This document shows, piece by piece, positions 1 to 6,614 of a DNA stretch of 10,470 nt. Source of the DNA: an uncultured Acetatifactor sp. (GTDB lineage: Bacteria > Bacillota > Clostridia > Lachnospirales > Lachnospiraceae). The notes under the pieces were generated by a model. The model ran no database searches. It had not been told where the DNA came from and was given only the letters and a program-made list of their open reading frames with translations. How positions within the stretch are numbered: position 1 is the stretch's first letter; each line of letters opens with the position of its first letter. A program made the position numbers and the translations under genes. The stretch lies in assembly GCA_910578995.1 (NCBI GenBank), contig CAJTSY010000137.1, forward strand, positions 1-10,470, read 5' to 3'.

Positions 1-20
1 TGGGAAAGGACTTAAGAGAA

Positions 21-1337
21 ATGGCAAAATTGACATTTGTAGGCGGAATCCATCCTTATGACGGAAAAGACCTGTCAAAGGATAAGGCCATTGGGGAGGT
101 TCTGCCGGGGAAGGAACTGGTTTATCCCCTGTCCCAACACATCGGGGCGCCTGCCAAAGCCATAGTGGCCAAAGGAGACAGGGTTCTGGCAGGGCAGAAA
201 ATCGCGGAGGCAGGAGGGTTTGTCTCTGCGCCTGTGCATGCATCGGTTTCCGGCACGGTGAAGGCCATCGAGCCCAGGCGGGTGGCTGCGGGCGACATGG
301 TCATGAGCATTGTTGTGGAAAACGACGGCCTGTATGAGGATGTGGGATTCCGGACCCGGACATCTCCTGACGGGATAAAGCGGGAGGAAATCATCGAGAC
401 CGTAAAAGAGGCCGGAATCGTGGGCATGGGGGGAGCAGGTTTTCCCACCCATGTAAAGCTTTCGCCGAAGGAACCGGACAAGATCGACTATGTGATAGCC
501 AACTGTGCGGAATGCGAGCCCTACCTGACTTCGGACTACCGCCGGATGCTGGAGGAGCCGGAGAAGCTGGTGGGGGGACTGAAGATTATCCTGAAACTGT
601 TTCCCAATGCCCATGGCATTCTGGCCGTGGAGGACAATAAGCCGGACTGTATCTCCCTGCTGCGACAGCTGACCATAAATGAGACCAGGATCAGTGTCAG
701 GGCCCTGAAGACAAAATACCCCCAGGGCGGGGAACGGCAGCTGATTTTTGCGGTTACCGGCAGGAAGATCAATTCCACCATGCTTCCCGCAGACGTGGGC
801 TGTGTGGTGAACAATGTGGATACCATGGTGGCGGTGTACAGGGCCGTCATGGAAGGCAGGCCCCTGATGGAGAGGATCGTCACGGTCACAGGGGATGCGG
901 TTGCAAATCCGGCCAATTTTCGTGTGCGCATAGGAACCAGTTATAATGAAATTCTGGAGGCGGCAGGGGGATTTAAGGAAAAGCCCGAGAAGATTGTCTG
1001 CGGGGGTCCCATGATGGGCTTTGCCATGTTCGGCCTGGATGTCCCGTCCACCAAAACTTCCACTGCGCTCCTGGGGCTGACAAGGGACGAGGTGTCCGCC
1101 ATGGAACCGGGCCCCTGCATCAACTGCGGCCGCTGTGTGGAAGTATGTCCGGGAAGGGTGGTGCCCAGCAGGCTGGCGGATTACGCGGAACATTTTGACG
1201 AGGAGGCGTTTCTGGCAAACTATGGCATGGAATGCTGCGAATGCGGCTGCTGCAGTTACATATGTCCCGCCAAGAGGCCTTTGACACAGCAGATCAAGTC
1301 CATGAGGAAGATTCTGTTGGCAAAGAAAAAGAAATAG
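21..1337 (+). CDS. rnfC: RnfC, ferredoxin:NAD+ oxidoreductase (Rnf complex) subunit C
   Basis: Peripheral subunit that carries the NADH/FMN and iron-sulfur electron-transfer sites of the membrane-bound Rnf complex. The protein has 438 residues, normal for clostridial RnfC. Residues about 40-90 look like the biotinyl-lipoyl-like barrel typical of RnfC/NqrA. The glycine-rich GMGGAGFPT at residues 135-143 matches the nucleotide-binding motif shared with NuoF. A SLBB-like middle region follows, and two 4Fe-4S motifs lie at C366/C369/C372/C376 and C405/C408/C411/C415, each ending in CP. The C-terminus is lysine-rich. The ATG at 21 has an AAAGGA ribosome binding site about 10 nt upstream. It is the first gene of the operon visible here; any promoter lies before the window. 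Family assignment is firm; NAD+ as partner follows from known clostridial Rnf. Confidence 0.97.
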   Translation: MAKLTFVGGIHPYDGKDLSKDKAIGEVLPGKELVYPLSQHIGAPAKAIVAKGDRVLAGQKIAEAGGFVSAPVHASVSGTVKAIEPRRVAAGDMVMSIVVENDGLYEDVGFRTRTSPDGIKREEIIETVKEAGIVGMGGAGFPTHVKLSPKEPDKIDYVIANCAECEPYLTSDYRRMLEEPEKLVGGLKIILKLFPNAHGILAVEDNKPDCISLLRQLTINETRISVRALKTKYPQGGERQLIFAVTGRKINSTMLPADVGCVVNNVDTMVAVYRAVMEGRPLMERIVTVTGDAVANPANFRVRIGTSYNEILEAAGGFKEKPEKIVCGGPMMGFAMFGLDVPSTKTSTALLGLTRDEVSAMEPGPCINCGRCVEVCPGRVVPSRLADYAEHFDEEAFLANYGMECCECGCCSYICPAKRPLTQQIKSMRKILLAKKKK

Positions 1338-1354
1338 AGTACGGAAAAGAAAAA

Positions 1355-1369
1355 GCATCTGTCGGATGC
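1355..1369 (+). other. small inverted repeat between rnfC and rnfD
   Basis: GCATC (1355-1359) and GATGC (1365-1369) can form a 5-bp stem with a 5-nt loop in the 56-bp rnfC-rnfD gap. No immediate T tract follows, so it is not a convincing terminator. It might affect mRNA stability or processing, but it is short enough to be chance. Confidence 0.25.
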
Positions 1370-1393
1370 GGACTAAATTTTAGGAGAGAAGCC

Positions 1394-2335
1394 ATGAGCG
1401 AATTGTATAAAGTATCATCCAATCCTCATATCCGTTCCAGGATGGCCACAAACGGAGTGATGCTTGCCGTTGTGGTCGCGCTGATGCCTGCGGCCGGTTT
1501 CGGAATCTATAATTTCGGCCCAAGGGCCCTGGCGGTCATGATGGTGACCATGGGGAGTACGGTTCTTACAGAGTATTTTTTCGGATTGTATAAAAACAGG
1601 CTGACTGTGACGGATCTTTCGGCGGTGGTGACAGGACTGCTGCTGGCCCTTAACCTTCCGGTGTCCATTCCCCTGTGGATGGCCGCCCTGGGCGGGATAT
1701 TCGCCATCCTCGTGGTGAAGATGCTTTTCGGGGGCCTGGGACAGAATTTTATGAATCCGGCACTGGCAGGCAGGTGTTTCCTGCTGATTTCATTTCCCAC
1801 GGCAATGACGGCCTTCGACTGCGACGCCTATACCGGGGCCACACCCCTTGCGGCGCTGAAGGCAGGGGAATCCGTCAGACTGCTTGACATGGTGACAGGC
1901 CATACGGCGGGAACCATCGGGGAGACTTCCGTGATCGCCATTGTCCTGGGAGCGTGTTTCCTGCTTCTGCTGGGGGTCATAGACCTGCGCATTCCGGGCA
2001 GCTACATAGTGACCTTTGCCCTGTTTGCCGGAATATTCGGCGGACATGGTTTTGATCCGGCTTATCTGGCGGCTCAGCTTTCCGGAGGCGGCCTGATGCT
2101 TGGGGCGTTCTTTATGGCGACGGATTATGTGACCAGGCCCATTACCATAAAGGGACAGTACGTTTTCGGCATCATACTGGGACTGCTGACGGGAATTTTC
2201 CGGATCTTCGGCCCCGGGGCTGAAGGGGTGTCCTATGCCATCATCCTGGGCAACCTGCTTGTGCCCCTGATCGAAAAGTACACCATGCCCACGGCCTTCG
2301 GGCACAGGAAGGGGGGAGCGCGCCATGAAAAATAA
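1394..2335 (+). CDS. rnfD: RnfD, membrane flavoprotein subunit of the Rnf complex
   Basis: Integral membrane subunit that carries covalently bound FMN and takes part in ion-coupled electron transfer. The reading frame is open from 1232 inside rnfC, but the start chosen is ATG 1394, preceded by AGGAGAG at 1382-1388. This gives MSELYKVSSNPHIRS, the usual RnfD N-terminus, and a normal length of 313 residues. Several hydrophobic segments are seen throughout. The family signature GLGQNFMNPALAGR is present, and YTGATP contains the predicted flavinylation threonine T150 (Dxx[S/T]GAT type). The C-terminal block with ATDYVTRP and the GNLLVPLIEKYT tail is also typical. Its last 11 bp overlap rnfG, suggesting translational coupling. 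Flavinylation needs an ApbE-type transferase, which is not encoded in this window. Confidence 0.96.
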   Translation: MSELYKVSSNPHIRSRMATNGVMLAVVVALMPAAGFGIYNFGPRALAVMMVTMGSTVLTEYFFGLYKNRLTVTDLSAVVTGLLLALNLPVSIPLWMAALGGIFAILVVKMLFGGLGQNFMNPALAGRCFLLISFPTAMTAFDCDAYTGATPLAALKAGESVRLLDMVTGHTAGTIGETSVIAIVLGACFLLLLGVIDLRIPGSYIVTFALFAGIFGGHGFDPAYLAAQLSGGGLMLGAFFMATDYVTRPITIKGQYVFGIILGLLTGIFRIFGPGAEGVSYAIILGNLLVPLIEKYTMPTAFGHRKGGARHEK

Positions 2336-2948
2336 AAGCGACATCACCGTAATGCTGAAAGAAGCGGGCATCCTGTTTGCCATCACGCTGATAGCGGGCT
2401 TTTTGCTGGGCATGGTGAACGAGCTGACGAAGGAGCCCATCCGGATCCAGCAGGAGAAGGCCGTACAGGAAGCCTGCGCGGCCGTGTTTGAGGAGGCGGC
2501 CTCTTTCGAGAAGATGGAGTACGCGCCGGGGGAGGACCTGCAGCAGGAACTTTCCGGCATGGGAGTAAGGATCGGAAGTGTGTACCGGGCCCTGGGCAGC
2601 GACGGAGCCATGCTGGGATATGTGCTGGAGTCCACGTCAACTCAGGGGTATGGGGGCATTATAGTACTGTACCTGGGCGTTACCATGGACGGAACACTGA
2701 ACGACATATCCATTCTGGAGATATCGGAAACGGCGGGACTGGGAATGCTGGCTCCTGAGGTGTTGGCTCCCCAGTTCCATGACAGAAAAGTGGACAGTTT
2801 TGTCTATACCAAGGCAGGCGCCGCCGCCGAAAATGAGGTGGATGCCATCACCAGTGCCACGATCACCACAAAGGCTGTCACCGATGCGGTAAACGGAGGA
2901 CTGAAAGCCGCGCAGTCTTTGCGGGAAGGAGGTGCAGGAAATGAATAA
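2325..2948 (+). CDS. rnfG: RnfG, FMN-binding subunit of the Rnf complex
   Basis: Single-span membrane protein whose extracytoplasmic domain carries covalent FMN and relays electrons within the complex. The protein has 207 residues. A hydrophobic anchor lies at about residues 10-28 (ILFAITLIAGFLLGMV), followed by the FMN-binding domain. The flavinylation motif is DAITSATITT, starting at D173, with T179 the predicted FMN-linked threonine. The glycine-rich GLGMLAPEV stretch upstream is also typical of RnfG/NqrC. ATG 2325 is preceded by a purine-rich GGAAGGGGGG and overlaps the rnfD end by 11 bp. The gene's end overlaps the preferred rnfE start by 8 bp. The overlaps imply coupled translation. No damage is seen. 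Confidence 0.96.
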   Translation: MKNKSDITVMLKEAGILFAITLIAGFLLGMVNELTKEPIRIQQEKAVQEACAAVFEEAASFEKMEYAPGEDLQQELSGMGVRIGSVYRALGSDGAMLGYVLESTSTQGYGGIIVLYLGVTMDGTLNDISILEISETAGLGMLAPEVLAPQFHDRKVDSFVYTKAGAAAENEVDAITSATITTKAVTDAVNGGLKAAQSLREGGAGNE

Positions 2949-3672
2949 GGCAGGAGAGAGGCTTTATAACGGACTGGTAAAGGAAAATCCCACATTTGTG
3001 CTGATGCTGGGCATGTGCCCCACGCTGGCTGTCACCACCTCGGCGGTAAACGGCCTGGGGATGGGGCTTACCACCACGGTGGTTCTGGCGCTGAGCAATA
3101 TGATTATAGCGCTGCTTAGGAACATTATACCGGACAGGGTGCGCATACCCGGCTTTATCGTGATCATAGCGTCCTTTGTGACGGCTGTGCAGCTGCTTCT
3201 GGAGGCATATATCCCCTCCCTGAACAAGTCCCTGGGCGTCTACATTCCCCTGATCGTGGTGAACTGCATCATCCTGGGGCGGGCGGAGAGCTATGCTTAT
3301 TCCAACCCGGTGGTGCCTTCTTTCTTTGACGGCCTGGGGATGGGTCTGGGATTCACCTTTGCCCTGACCTGTATCGGCGTGGTGCGTGAGCTTCTGGGGG
3401 CCGGACAGATATTCGGGCTTGACGTTCTGCCCGGATCCGTGGAGCCCATCCGGATCTTCGGACAGGCGCCGGGGGCGTTCTTTGTCCTGGCGGCCCTGGT
3501 CGCCCTGCAGAATTACATAAAAGCGCGCAGGAAGGAAAAGGGAAAATCCTACGAAAAGATCGGTTCCGGGTGCAGCGAGGACTGCATGAACTGTAAGGAC
3601 AGCAAGGGCTGTACGAAACGTTTTTACGATGAGAACGCATCAAAAGAGAAAACGGGCGAGGAGGGAAGATAA
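2941..3672 (+). CDS. rnfE: RnfE, membrane subunit of the Rnf complex with a Cys-rich tail
   Basis: One of two homologous membrane subunits (RnfE/RnfA, related to NqrD/NqrE) that together hold an iron-sulfur centre inside the membrane. The start chosen is ATG 2941, 8 nt after AAGGAGG at 2926-2932. A GTG at 2932 in the same frame overlaps that ribosome binding site and is unlikely. The protein has 243 residues with about six hydrophobic segments. The conserved membrane cysteines are C26 (in GMCPTLAVT) and C109 (in VVNCIILGRAE). After the last hydrophobic segment and a basic stretch comes a soluble tail with C211, C215, C218 and C224 (C-x3-C-x2-C-x5-C), then a charged end. This tail is not part of the core fold and looks able to bind metal; that is inference. 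The stop directly abuts the rnfA start codon. Confidence 0.96.
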   Translation: MNKAGERLYNGLVKENPTFVLMLGMCPTLAVTTSAVNGLGMGLTTTVVLALSNMIIALLRNIIPDRVRIPGFIVIIASFVTAVQLLLEAYIPSLNKSLGVYIPLIVVNCIILGRAESYAYSNPVVPSFFDGLGMGLGFTFALTCIGVVRELLGAGQIFGLDVLPGSVEPIRIFGQAPGAFFVLAALVALQNYIKARRKEKGKSYEKIGSGCSEDCMNCKDSKGCTKRFYDENASKEKTGEEGR

Positions 3673-4263
3673 ATGAATCTGGAATATGTAAAAGAACTGC
3701 TTGTCCTGCTCATCGGCTCTTCTCTGGTGAGCAATGTGGTGCTGAGCCAGTTCCTGGGGCTCTGCCCTTTCCTGGGGGTATCCAGAAAGACCAATACGGC
3801 GGCGGGAATGGGCGCGGCGGTTATTTTTGTCATCACCATAGCCAGCGCCGTGGCTGGTGTGATCTATAAGTTTGTACTGGTTCGGTTTCATGTGGAGTAC
3901 CTGAAGACCATCGTGTTCATTTTGGTCATCGCGGCCCTGGTGCAGTTTGTGGAGATGTTCCTGCGCAAGGCCATGCCTGCCCTGTACGAGGCGCTGGGGG
4001 TGTACCTGCCCCTGATCACCACCAACTGCGCAGTGCTTGGCGTGGCCATCACCAACGTACAGAAGGAATATGGAATCCTGACCGGAATCGTGAACGGTTT
4101 TGCCACTGCGGCGGGATTCTGCCTTGCCATTGTGATCCTGGCCGGAATCCGCGAGAAGTTGGAGTACAATGACATACCTGAGTCTTTTAAGGGGATGCCC
4201 ACCGTGCTGTTGACGGCAGGGCTCATGGCCATTGCCTTCTGCGGATTTTCAGGGCTGCTGTGA
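3673..4263 (+). CDS. rnfA: RnfA, membrane subunit of the Rnf complex
   Basis: Second of the pair of inverted-topology membrane subunits that share the intramembrane iron-sulfur centre with RnfE. The protein has 196 residues, normal for the family, with about six hydrophobic segments. The conserved cysteines are C31 in FLGLCPFLGVS and C119 in ITTNCAVLGVA. ATG 3673 follows the rnfE stop with no gap, and a GAGGAGGGA ribosome binding site lies just upstream inside the rnfE end. The protein ends in GFSGLL, as RnfA proteins commonly do. It is followed by a 267-bp gap that contains the tandem hairpin repeat, the only long break inside the operon. Confidence 0.97.
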   Translation: MNLEYVKELLVLLIGSSLVSNVVLSQFLGLCPFLGVSRKTNTAAGMGAAVIFVITIASAVAGVIYKFVLVRFHVEYLKTIVFILVIAALVQFVEMFLRKAMPALYEALGVYLPLITTNCAVLGVAITNVQKEYGILTGIVNGFATAAGFCLAIVILAGIREKLEYNDIPESFKGMPTVLLTAGLMAIAFCGFSGLL

Positions 4264-4277
4264 GGTTTAAAAGGTGT

Positions 4278-4381
4278 CGGAATAATACATGCGGAACTAT
4301 AAACAGCAAGTATTGTTCCGGTGCCGGGAGAATTTACGGACGCGTATTTGTGCGGCCGGAAAATCTCCGCAGCAAAGGCAC
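4278..4381 (+). repeat. repeat unit copy 1 (104 bp)
   Basis: First full copy. It begins CGGAATAATACATGCGGAAC. The degenerate left arm reaches further left to 4273: GGTGT replaces GGCAC there, yet it can still pair with the F arm through G-U wobbles. Confidence 0.9.
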
Positions 4382-4392
4382 CGGAATAATAC
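4310..4392 (+). promoter_or_regulatory. long hairpin A, copy 1 F arm with copy 2 R arm
   Basis: GTATTGTTCCGGTGCC at 4310-4325 pairs with GGCACCGGAATAATAC at 4377-4392 over 16 bp with one G-U (G4315-U4387). Inside it GGAGA 4327-4331 pairs with TCTCC 4364-4368, then TTT 4333-4335 with AAA 4360-4362, CGG 4337-4339 with CCG 4356-4358, and CGCG 4341-4344 with TGCG 4351-4354 around a 6-nt loop. Single mismatches separate the inner blocks, and GCAGCAAA 4369-4376 bulges on one side. No T tract follows, so it is not an intrinsic terminator. The structure is read by hand; a regulatory role is inference. Confidence 0.7.
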
Positions 4393-4429
4393 ATGCGGAA
4401 CTATAAACAGCAAGTATTGTTCCGGTGCC
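4377..4429 (+). promoter_or_regulatory. alternative hairpin exclusive with hairpins A and B
   Basis: The R arm 4377-4392 can also pair forward with the F arm 4414-4429 over 16 bp with one G-U, closing a 21-nt loop (4393-4413). This uses the 3' arm of hairpin A and the 5' arm of hairpin B, so it cannot coexist with either. The same alternative exists in copy 1 (4273-4288 with 4310-4325, several wobbles). Whether RNA switches between the states is not known. Confidence 0.6.
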
Positions 4430-4485
4430 GGGAGAATTTACGGACGCGTATTTGTGCGGCCGGAAAATCTCCGCAGCAAAGGCAG
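4382..4485 (+). repeat. repeat unit copy 2 (104 bp)
   Basis: Second full copy, identical to copy 1 except for its last base (G instead of C). The near-identity points to a recent duplication or to ongoing copy homogenisation. Confidence 0.9.
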
Positions 4486-4496
4486 CGGAATAATAC
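4414..4496 (+). promoter_or_regulatory. long hairpin B, copy 2 F arm with partial copy 3 R arm
   Basis: This is the same fold as hairpin A, shifted by 104 nt: arms 4414-4429 and 4481-4496, with one G-U and one G/G mismatch (4425/4485). It ends 18 nt before the AAAGGA ribosome binding site of rnfB, so it could shield the 5' end of a processed rnfB message or influence ribosome access. That role is inference. Confidence 0.65.
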
Positions 4497-4511
4497 ATGC
4501 GGAACTATAAA
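4486..4511 (+). repeat. partial repeat copy 3 (26 bp)
   Basis: The first 26 bases of the unit are repeated exactly. The sequence then diverges (ATAGAAAGGA in place of ACAGCAAGTA) into the rnfB leader and ribosome binding site. Confidence 0.85.
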
Positions 4512-4514
4512 TAG

Positions 4515-4520
4515 AAAGGA
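4515..4520 (+). promoter_or_regulatory. ribosome binding site that fixes the rnfB start
   Basis: AAAGGA lies 10 nt before ATG 4531. It decides for the 4531 start over the in-frame ATG 4393, which sits inside the repeat and has no purine-rich site before it. Confidence 0.75.
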
Positions 4521-4530
4521 AGCTGGACGG

Positions 4531-5328
4531 ATGAGTGTAACAGGAATTCTATCTGCCGCGGCAGTGGTAGGCGTGGTGGGCATTTTTGTGGGTCTGTTTC
4601 TGGGGGTTGCCGGAATCCGGTTTAAGGTGGAAAAGGACGAGAAAGAGGAGGCCGTGCTGGCCTGCCTGCCGGGAAATAACTGCGGAGGATGCGGTTTTGC
4701 CGGCTGTTCGGGACTGGCGGCGGCCATTGCGAAGGGGGAGGCGCCCGTGAACGCCTGTCCTGTGGGCGGAGAGGCAGTTGGCAGCAAGATTGCCGCCATC
4801 ATGGGGGTGGAGGCGAGTTCCACGGAACGGAAAGTGGCTTTTGTGGCATGTATGGGAGACTGTGAGAAGGCAAAGCAGGATTACGAGTATACAGGCCATG
4901 AGGACTGCCGGATGATGGCATTTGTACCCGGGGGCGGTCCCAAGTCCTGCAGCAGCGGCTGCCTGGGCTTCGGAAGCTGTGTAAAGGCATGTCCTTTTGA
5001 CGCCATCCATGTTGTAAACGGGGTGGCCGTTGTGGATAAGGAAAAATGTAAGGCCTGCGGAAAGTGCGTGGAGGCATGTCCGAAGCATCTGATTTCCCTG
5101 ATTCCATACAGTGCCGGATATGCGGTTGCCTGCAGTTCTGCGGATAAGGGGCCTGTGGCCATGAAAGCCTGCCAGGCGGCCTGTATTGGCTGCGGCCTGT
5201 GCATGCGTAACTGTCCTTCCAAGGCGGTAAAGGTTACGGATTTCCATGCGGCTATCGACCAGGAGAAATGTACGGGCTGTGGAGCCTGCGCGGAGAAATG
5301 CCCGAGGAAGTGTATTGTCAGGCTGTAG
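4531..5328 (+). CDS. rnfB: RnfB, polyferredoxin subunit of the Rnf complex
   Basis: Iron-sulfur subunit thought to accept electrons from reduced ferredoxin and pass them into the complex. The protein has 265 residues. A single N-terminal membrane anchor at about residues 5-29 is followed by the RnfB-specific cluster motif C45/C51/C54/C59 (CLPGNNCGGCGFAGC). Four ferredoxin-type 4Fe-4S motifs come next: C140/C144/C150/C154, C173/C176/C179/C183, C218/C221/C224/C228 and C247/C250/C253/C257. Further cysteines lie in the linker near VACMGDC. Multi-cluster RnfB is usual in clostridia. The frame is open upstream to ATG 4393, which would add 46 residues translated from the repeat; I reject that start because ATG 4531 has the ribosome binding site and gives the usual N-terminus. 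It is set apart from rnfA by the hairpin array. Confidence 0.96.
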   Translation: MSVTGILSAAAVVGVVGIFVGLFLGVAGIRFKVEKDEKEEAVLACLPGNNCGGCGFAGCSGLAAAIAKGEAPVNACPVGGEAVGSKIAAIMGVEASSTERKVAFVACMGDCEKAKQDYEYTGHEDCRMMAFVPGGGPKSCSSGCLGFGSCVKACPFDAIHVVNGVAVVDKEKCKACGKCVEACPKHLISLIPYSAGYAVACSSADKGPVAMKACQAACIGCGLCMRNCPSKAVKVTDFHAAIDQEKCTGCGACAEKCPRKCIVRL

Positions 5329-5382
5329 AAGCCAGGCGGCAGAAAGGGGCTTTCAGGGTGAAGACGGGAGGAGACTTAAGCG

Positions 5383-6489
5383 ATGAAAATGCCCAATGAT
5401 TTTGATGACAATTCCAATATGACGCTTACGGTGGTCATGTCCATTGTGGCGGTATCTGCCTTTGTAGGGGTGGTTTTGCTTACGGTGCTGCTTCTGAACA
5501 ACAATCAGAAGGGGAATGCCGCCGCACAGGCCAGGCAGAATGAATCCGTGCAGGCTGCGGCCAGGCCGGAGTCCCCGGTGATTCTGTATCCGGAGACGGA
5601 TGAACTGGTGAACAGCGACGGACTGCACCCGGACGACCTGGACTTCTGGGATATGTATCCTGAGGCCACTGCCACGCCCACCCCGGAACCCACGCCCACC
5701 CCGGAGCCGGAGGAGGCGGACCCTTCCACCGACGGGAAGCATACGCTTGTGGAATATGCGGACGGTACGGAGGAATGGGTTTTGATCAGTCCCTATCTGC
5801 CCAAGCATGAATATGACTTCACAAAGCTGGTCTGCCAGTCTGACCTGATGAAATACTACGAGAACGGGAAAAAGACCTCCTATGTGGGGGTGGATATCTC
5901 AAAGTATCAGGATTACGTGGACTTCGTAAAGGTGAAGAAGGCCGGGATCGACTTTGTCATGCTGCGCCTGGGGGCCAGGGGCTACGGCACAGGCCAGCTG
6001 ATCCTGGACGAGTATTTTACGGATAACATCAAGCGGGCCACGGATGCCGGGCTGGAAGTGGGGGTGTATTTTTACTCCCAGGCTGTCACTACTGACGAAG
6101 CCATAGAGGAAGCCAACATGGTGATCTCCAATCTGGGCGAGTACCAGATCACTTATCCGGTGGCTTACGATATGGAACTGGTGGAGAATGACACCGCCAG
6201 GACGGAGAGCCTGACAAAAGCGGAGAAAACGGACATTGCTAAGGCTTTTCTGGACACAATCGCCGAATCGGGGAGGAAGACCATGATCTACGGCAACAAG
6301 GAGTGGCTGATCAAGGAGATCGACATGTCCAAGCTGACCGCATATGACGTGTGGCTGTCCCAGGCTGCGGACATTCCTGATTACCCCTACAAGTTTTCCA
6401 TGTGGCAGTATGATTTCGAGGGTTCGGTGGACGGGATCGTGGGCTATGTGAATATGAATATCAGCTTTATTAATTTCTCGGAGAAATAA
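5383..6489 (+). CDS. membrane-anchored GH25 family muramidase-like protein
   Basis: Predicted 1,4-beta-N-acetylmuramidase that would cleave peptidoglycan outside the membrane. The protein has 368 residues. A short cytoplasmic head is followed by one hydrophobic span at about residues 14-38 with no obvious cleavage site, so it is probably a type II membrane protein. A low-complexity stretch follows, with a Thr-Pro-Glu linker at residues 98-111, then the GH25 domain at about 167-366. GH25 marks are GVDISKYQ with D171, GVYFYSQAVT, the strand YPVAYDMEL with D263 and the likely catalytic E265, and a late MWQY (W341). ATG 5383 has GGGAGGA about 10 nt upstream. It begins 54 bp after rnfB with no visible terminator, so read-through from the rnf operon is likely. 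The link to Rnf is positional only; its biological substrate is unknown. Confidence 0.9.
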   Translation: MKMPNDFDDNSNMTLTVVMSIVAVSAFVGVVLLTVLLLNNNQKGNAAAQARQNESVQAAARPESPVILYPETDELVNSDGLHPDDLDFWDMYPEATATPTPEPTPTPEPEEADPSTDGKHTLVEYADGTEEWVLISPYLPKHEYDFTKLVCQSDLMKYYENGKKTSYVGVDISKYQDYVDFVKVKKAGIDFVMLRLGARGYGTGQLILDEYFTDNIKRATDAGLEVGVYFYSQAVTTDEAIEEANMVISNLGEYQITYPVAYDMELVENDTARTESLTKAEKTDIAKAFLDTIAESGRKTMIYGNKEWLIKEIDMSKLTAYDVWLSQAADIPDYPYKFSMWQYDFEGSVDGIVGYVNMNISFINFSEK

Positions 6490-6614
6490 AAAAGGACATT
6501 CCGGCATAAAACAGCAGACAGGCAGATATATTTTCAGGACTTTCATCATATATTGATAGTACGGACAGGCTTTAAGAAAGATTGTTATGTCCGGTTGAGA
6601 AAGGACTGAAAGGT

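Larger units (their letters stand above)
4273..4511 (+). repeat. tandem 104-bp palindromic repeat array between rnfA and rnfB
   Basis: This array fills most of the rnfA-rnfB gap, beginning 9 nt after the rnfA stop. Each unit has the order R arm, 21-nt loop segment, F arm, structured core. R arms lie at 4273-4288 (degenerate), 4377-4392 and 4481-4496; F arms lie at 4310-4325 and 4414-4429. Each F arm can pair with the R arm before it or after it. Units repeat exactly every 104 bp (4278-4381 and 4382-4485) and differ only at the last base, C4381 versus G4485. The third copy breaks off after 4511, so the rnfB ribosome binding site sits where the third copy's loop should end. It is not CRISPR, having no spacers. 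A short palindromic mobile element (REP or MITE-like) or a cis-acting RNA are both possible. Confidence 0.9.

Noticed and set aside
75..1358. Long minus-strand open frame (427 codons) opposite rnfC
   Set aside because: It mirrors the intact rnfC, has no family motifs, and reads as the low-complexity His/Pro/Arg-rich shadow typical of the antisense of GC-rich coding sequence.
1790..2635. Minus-strand open frame (281 codons) across rnfD and rnfG
   Set aside because: It covers two well-supported overlapping genes, shows no recognisable domain, and lacks a convincing ribosome binding site.
4310..4392. Intrinsic transcription terminator after rnfA
   Set aside because: The hairpin is strong but is not followed by a T tract, and the operon continues into rnfB.
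4289..4510. 73-codon open frame inside the repeat array
   Set aside because: It simply translates the tandem repeat, starting inside copy 1 with no ribosome binding site; its peptide is a repeat artefact.
4278..4511. CRISPR array
   Set aside because: The 104-bp units are contiguous and nearly identical, with no unique spacers and no cas genes nearby.
6490..6614. Sporulation-type or vegetative promoter before the SleB-like gene
   Set aside because: TATATT (6527-6532), TTGATA (6553-6558) and CATATATT-like strings exist, but none pairs with a second element at proper spacing.
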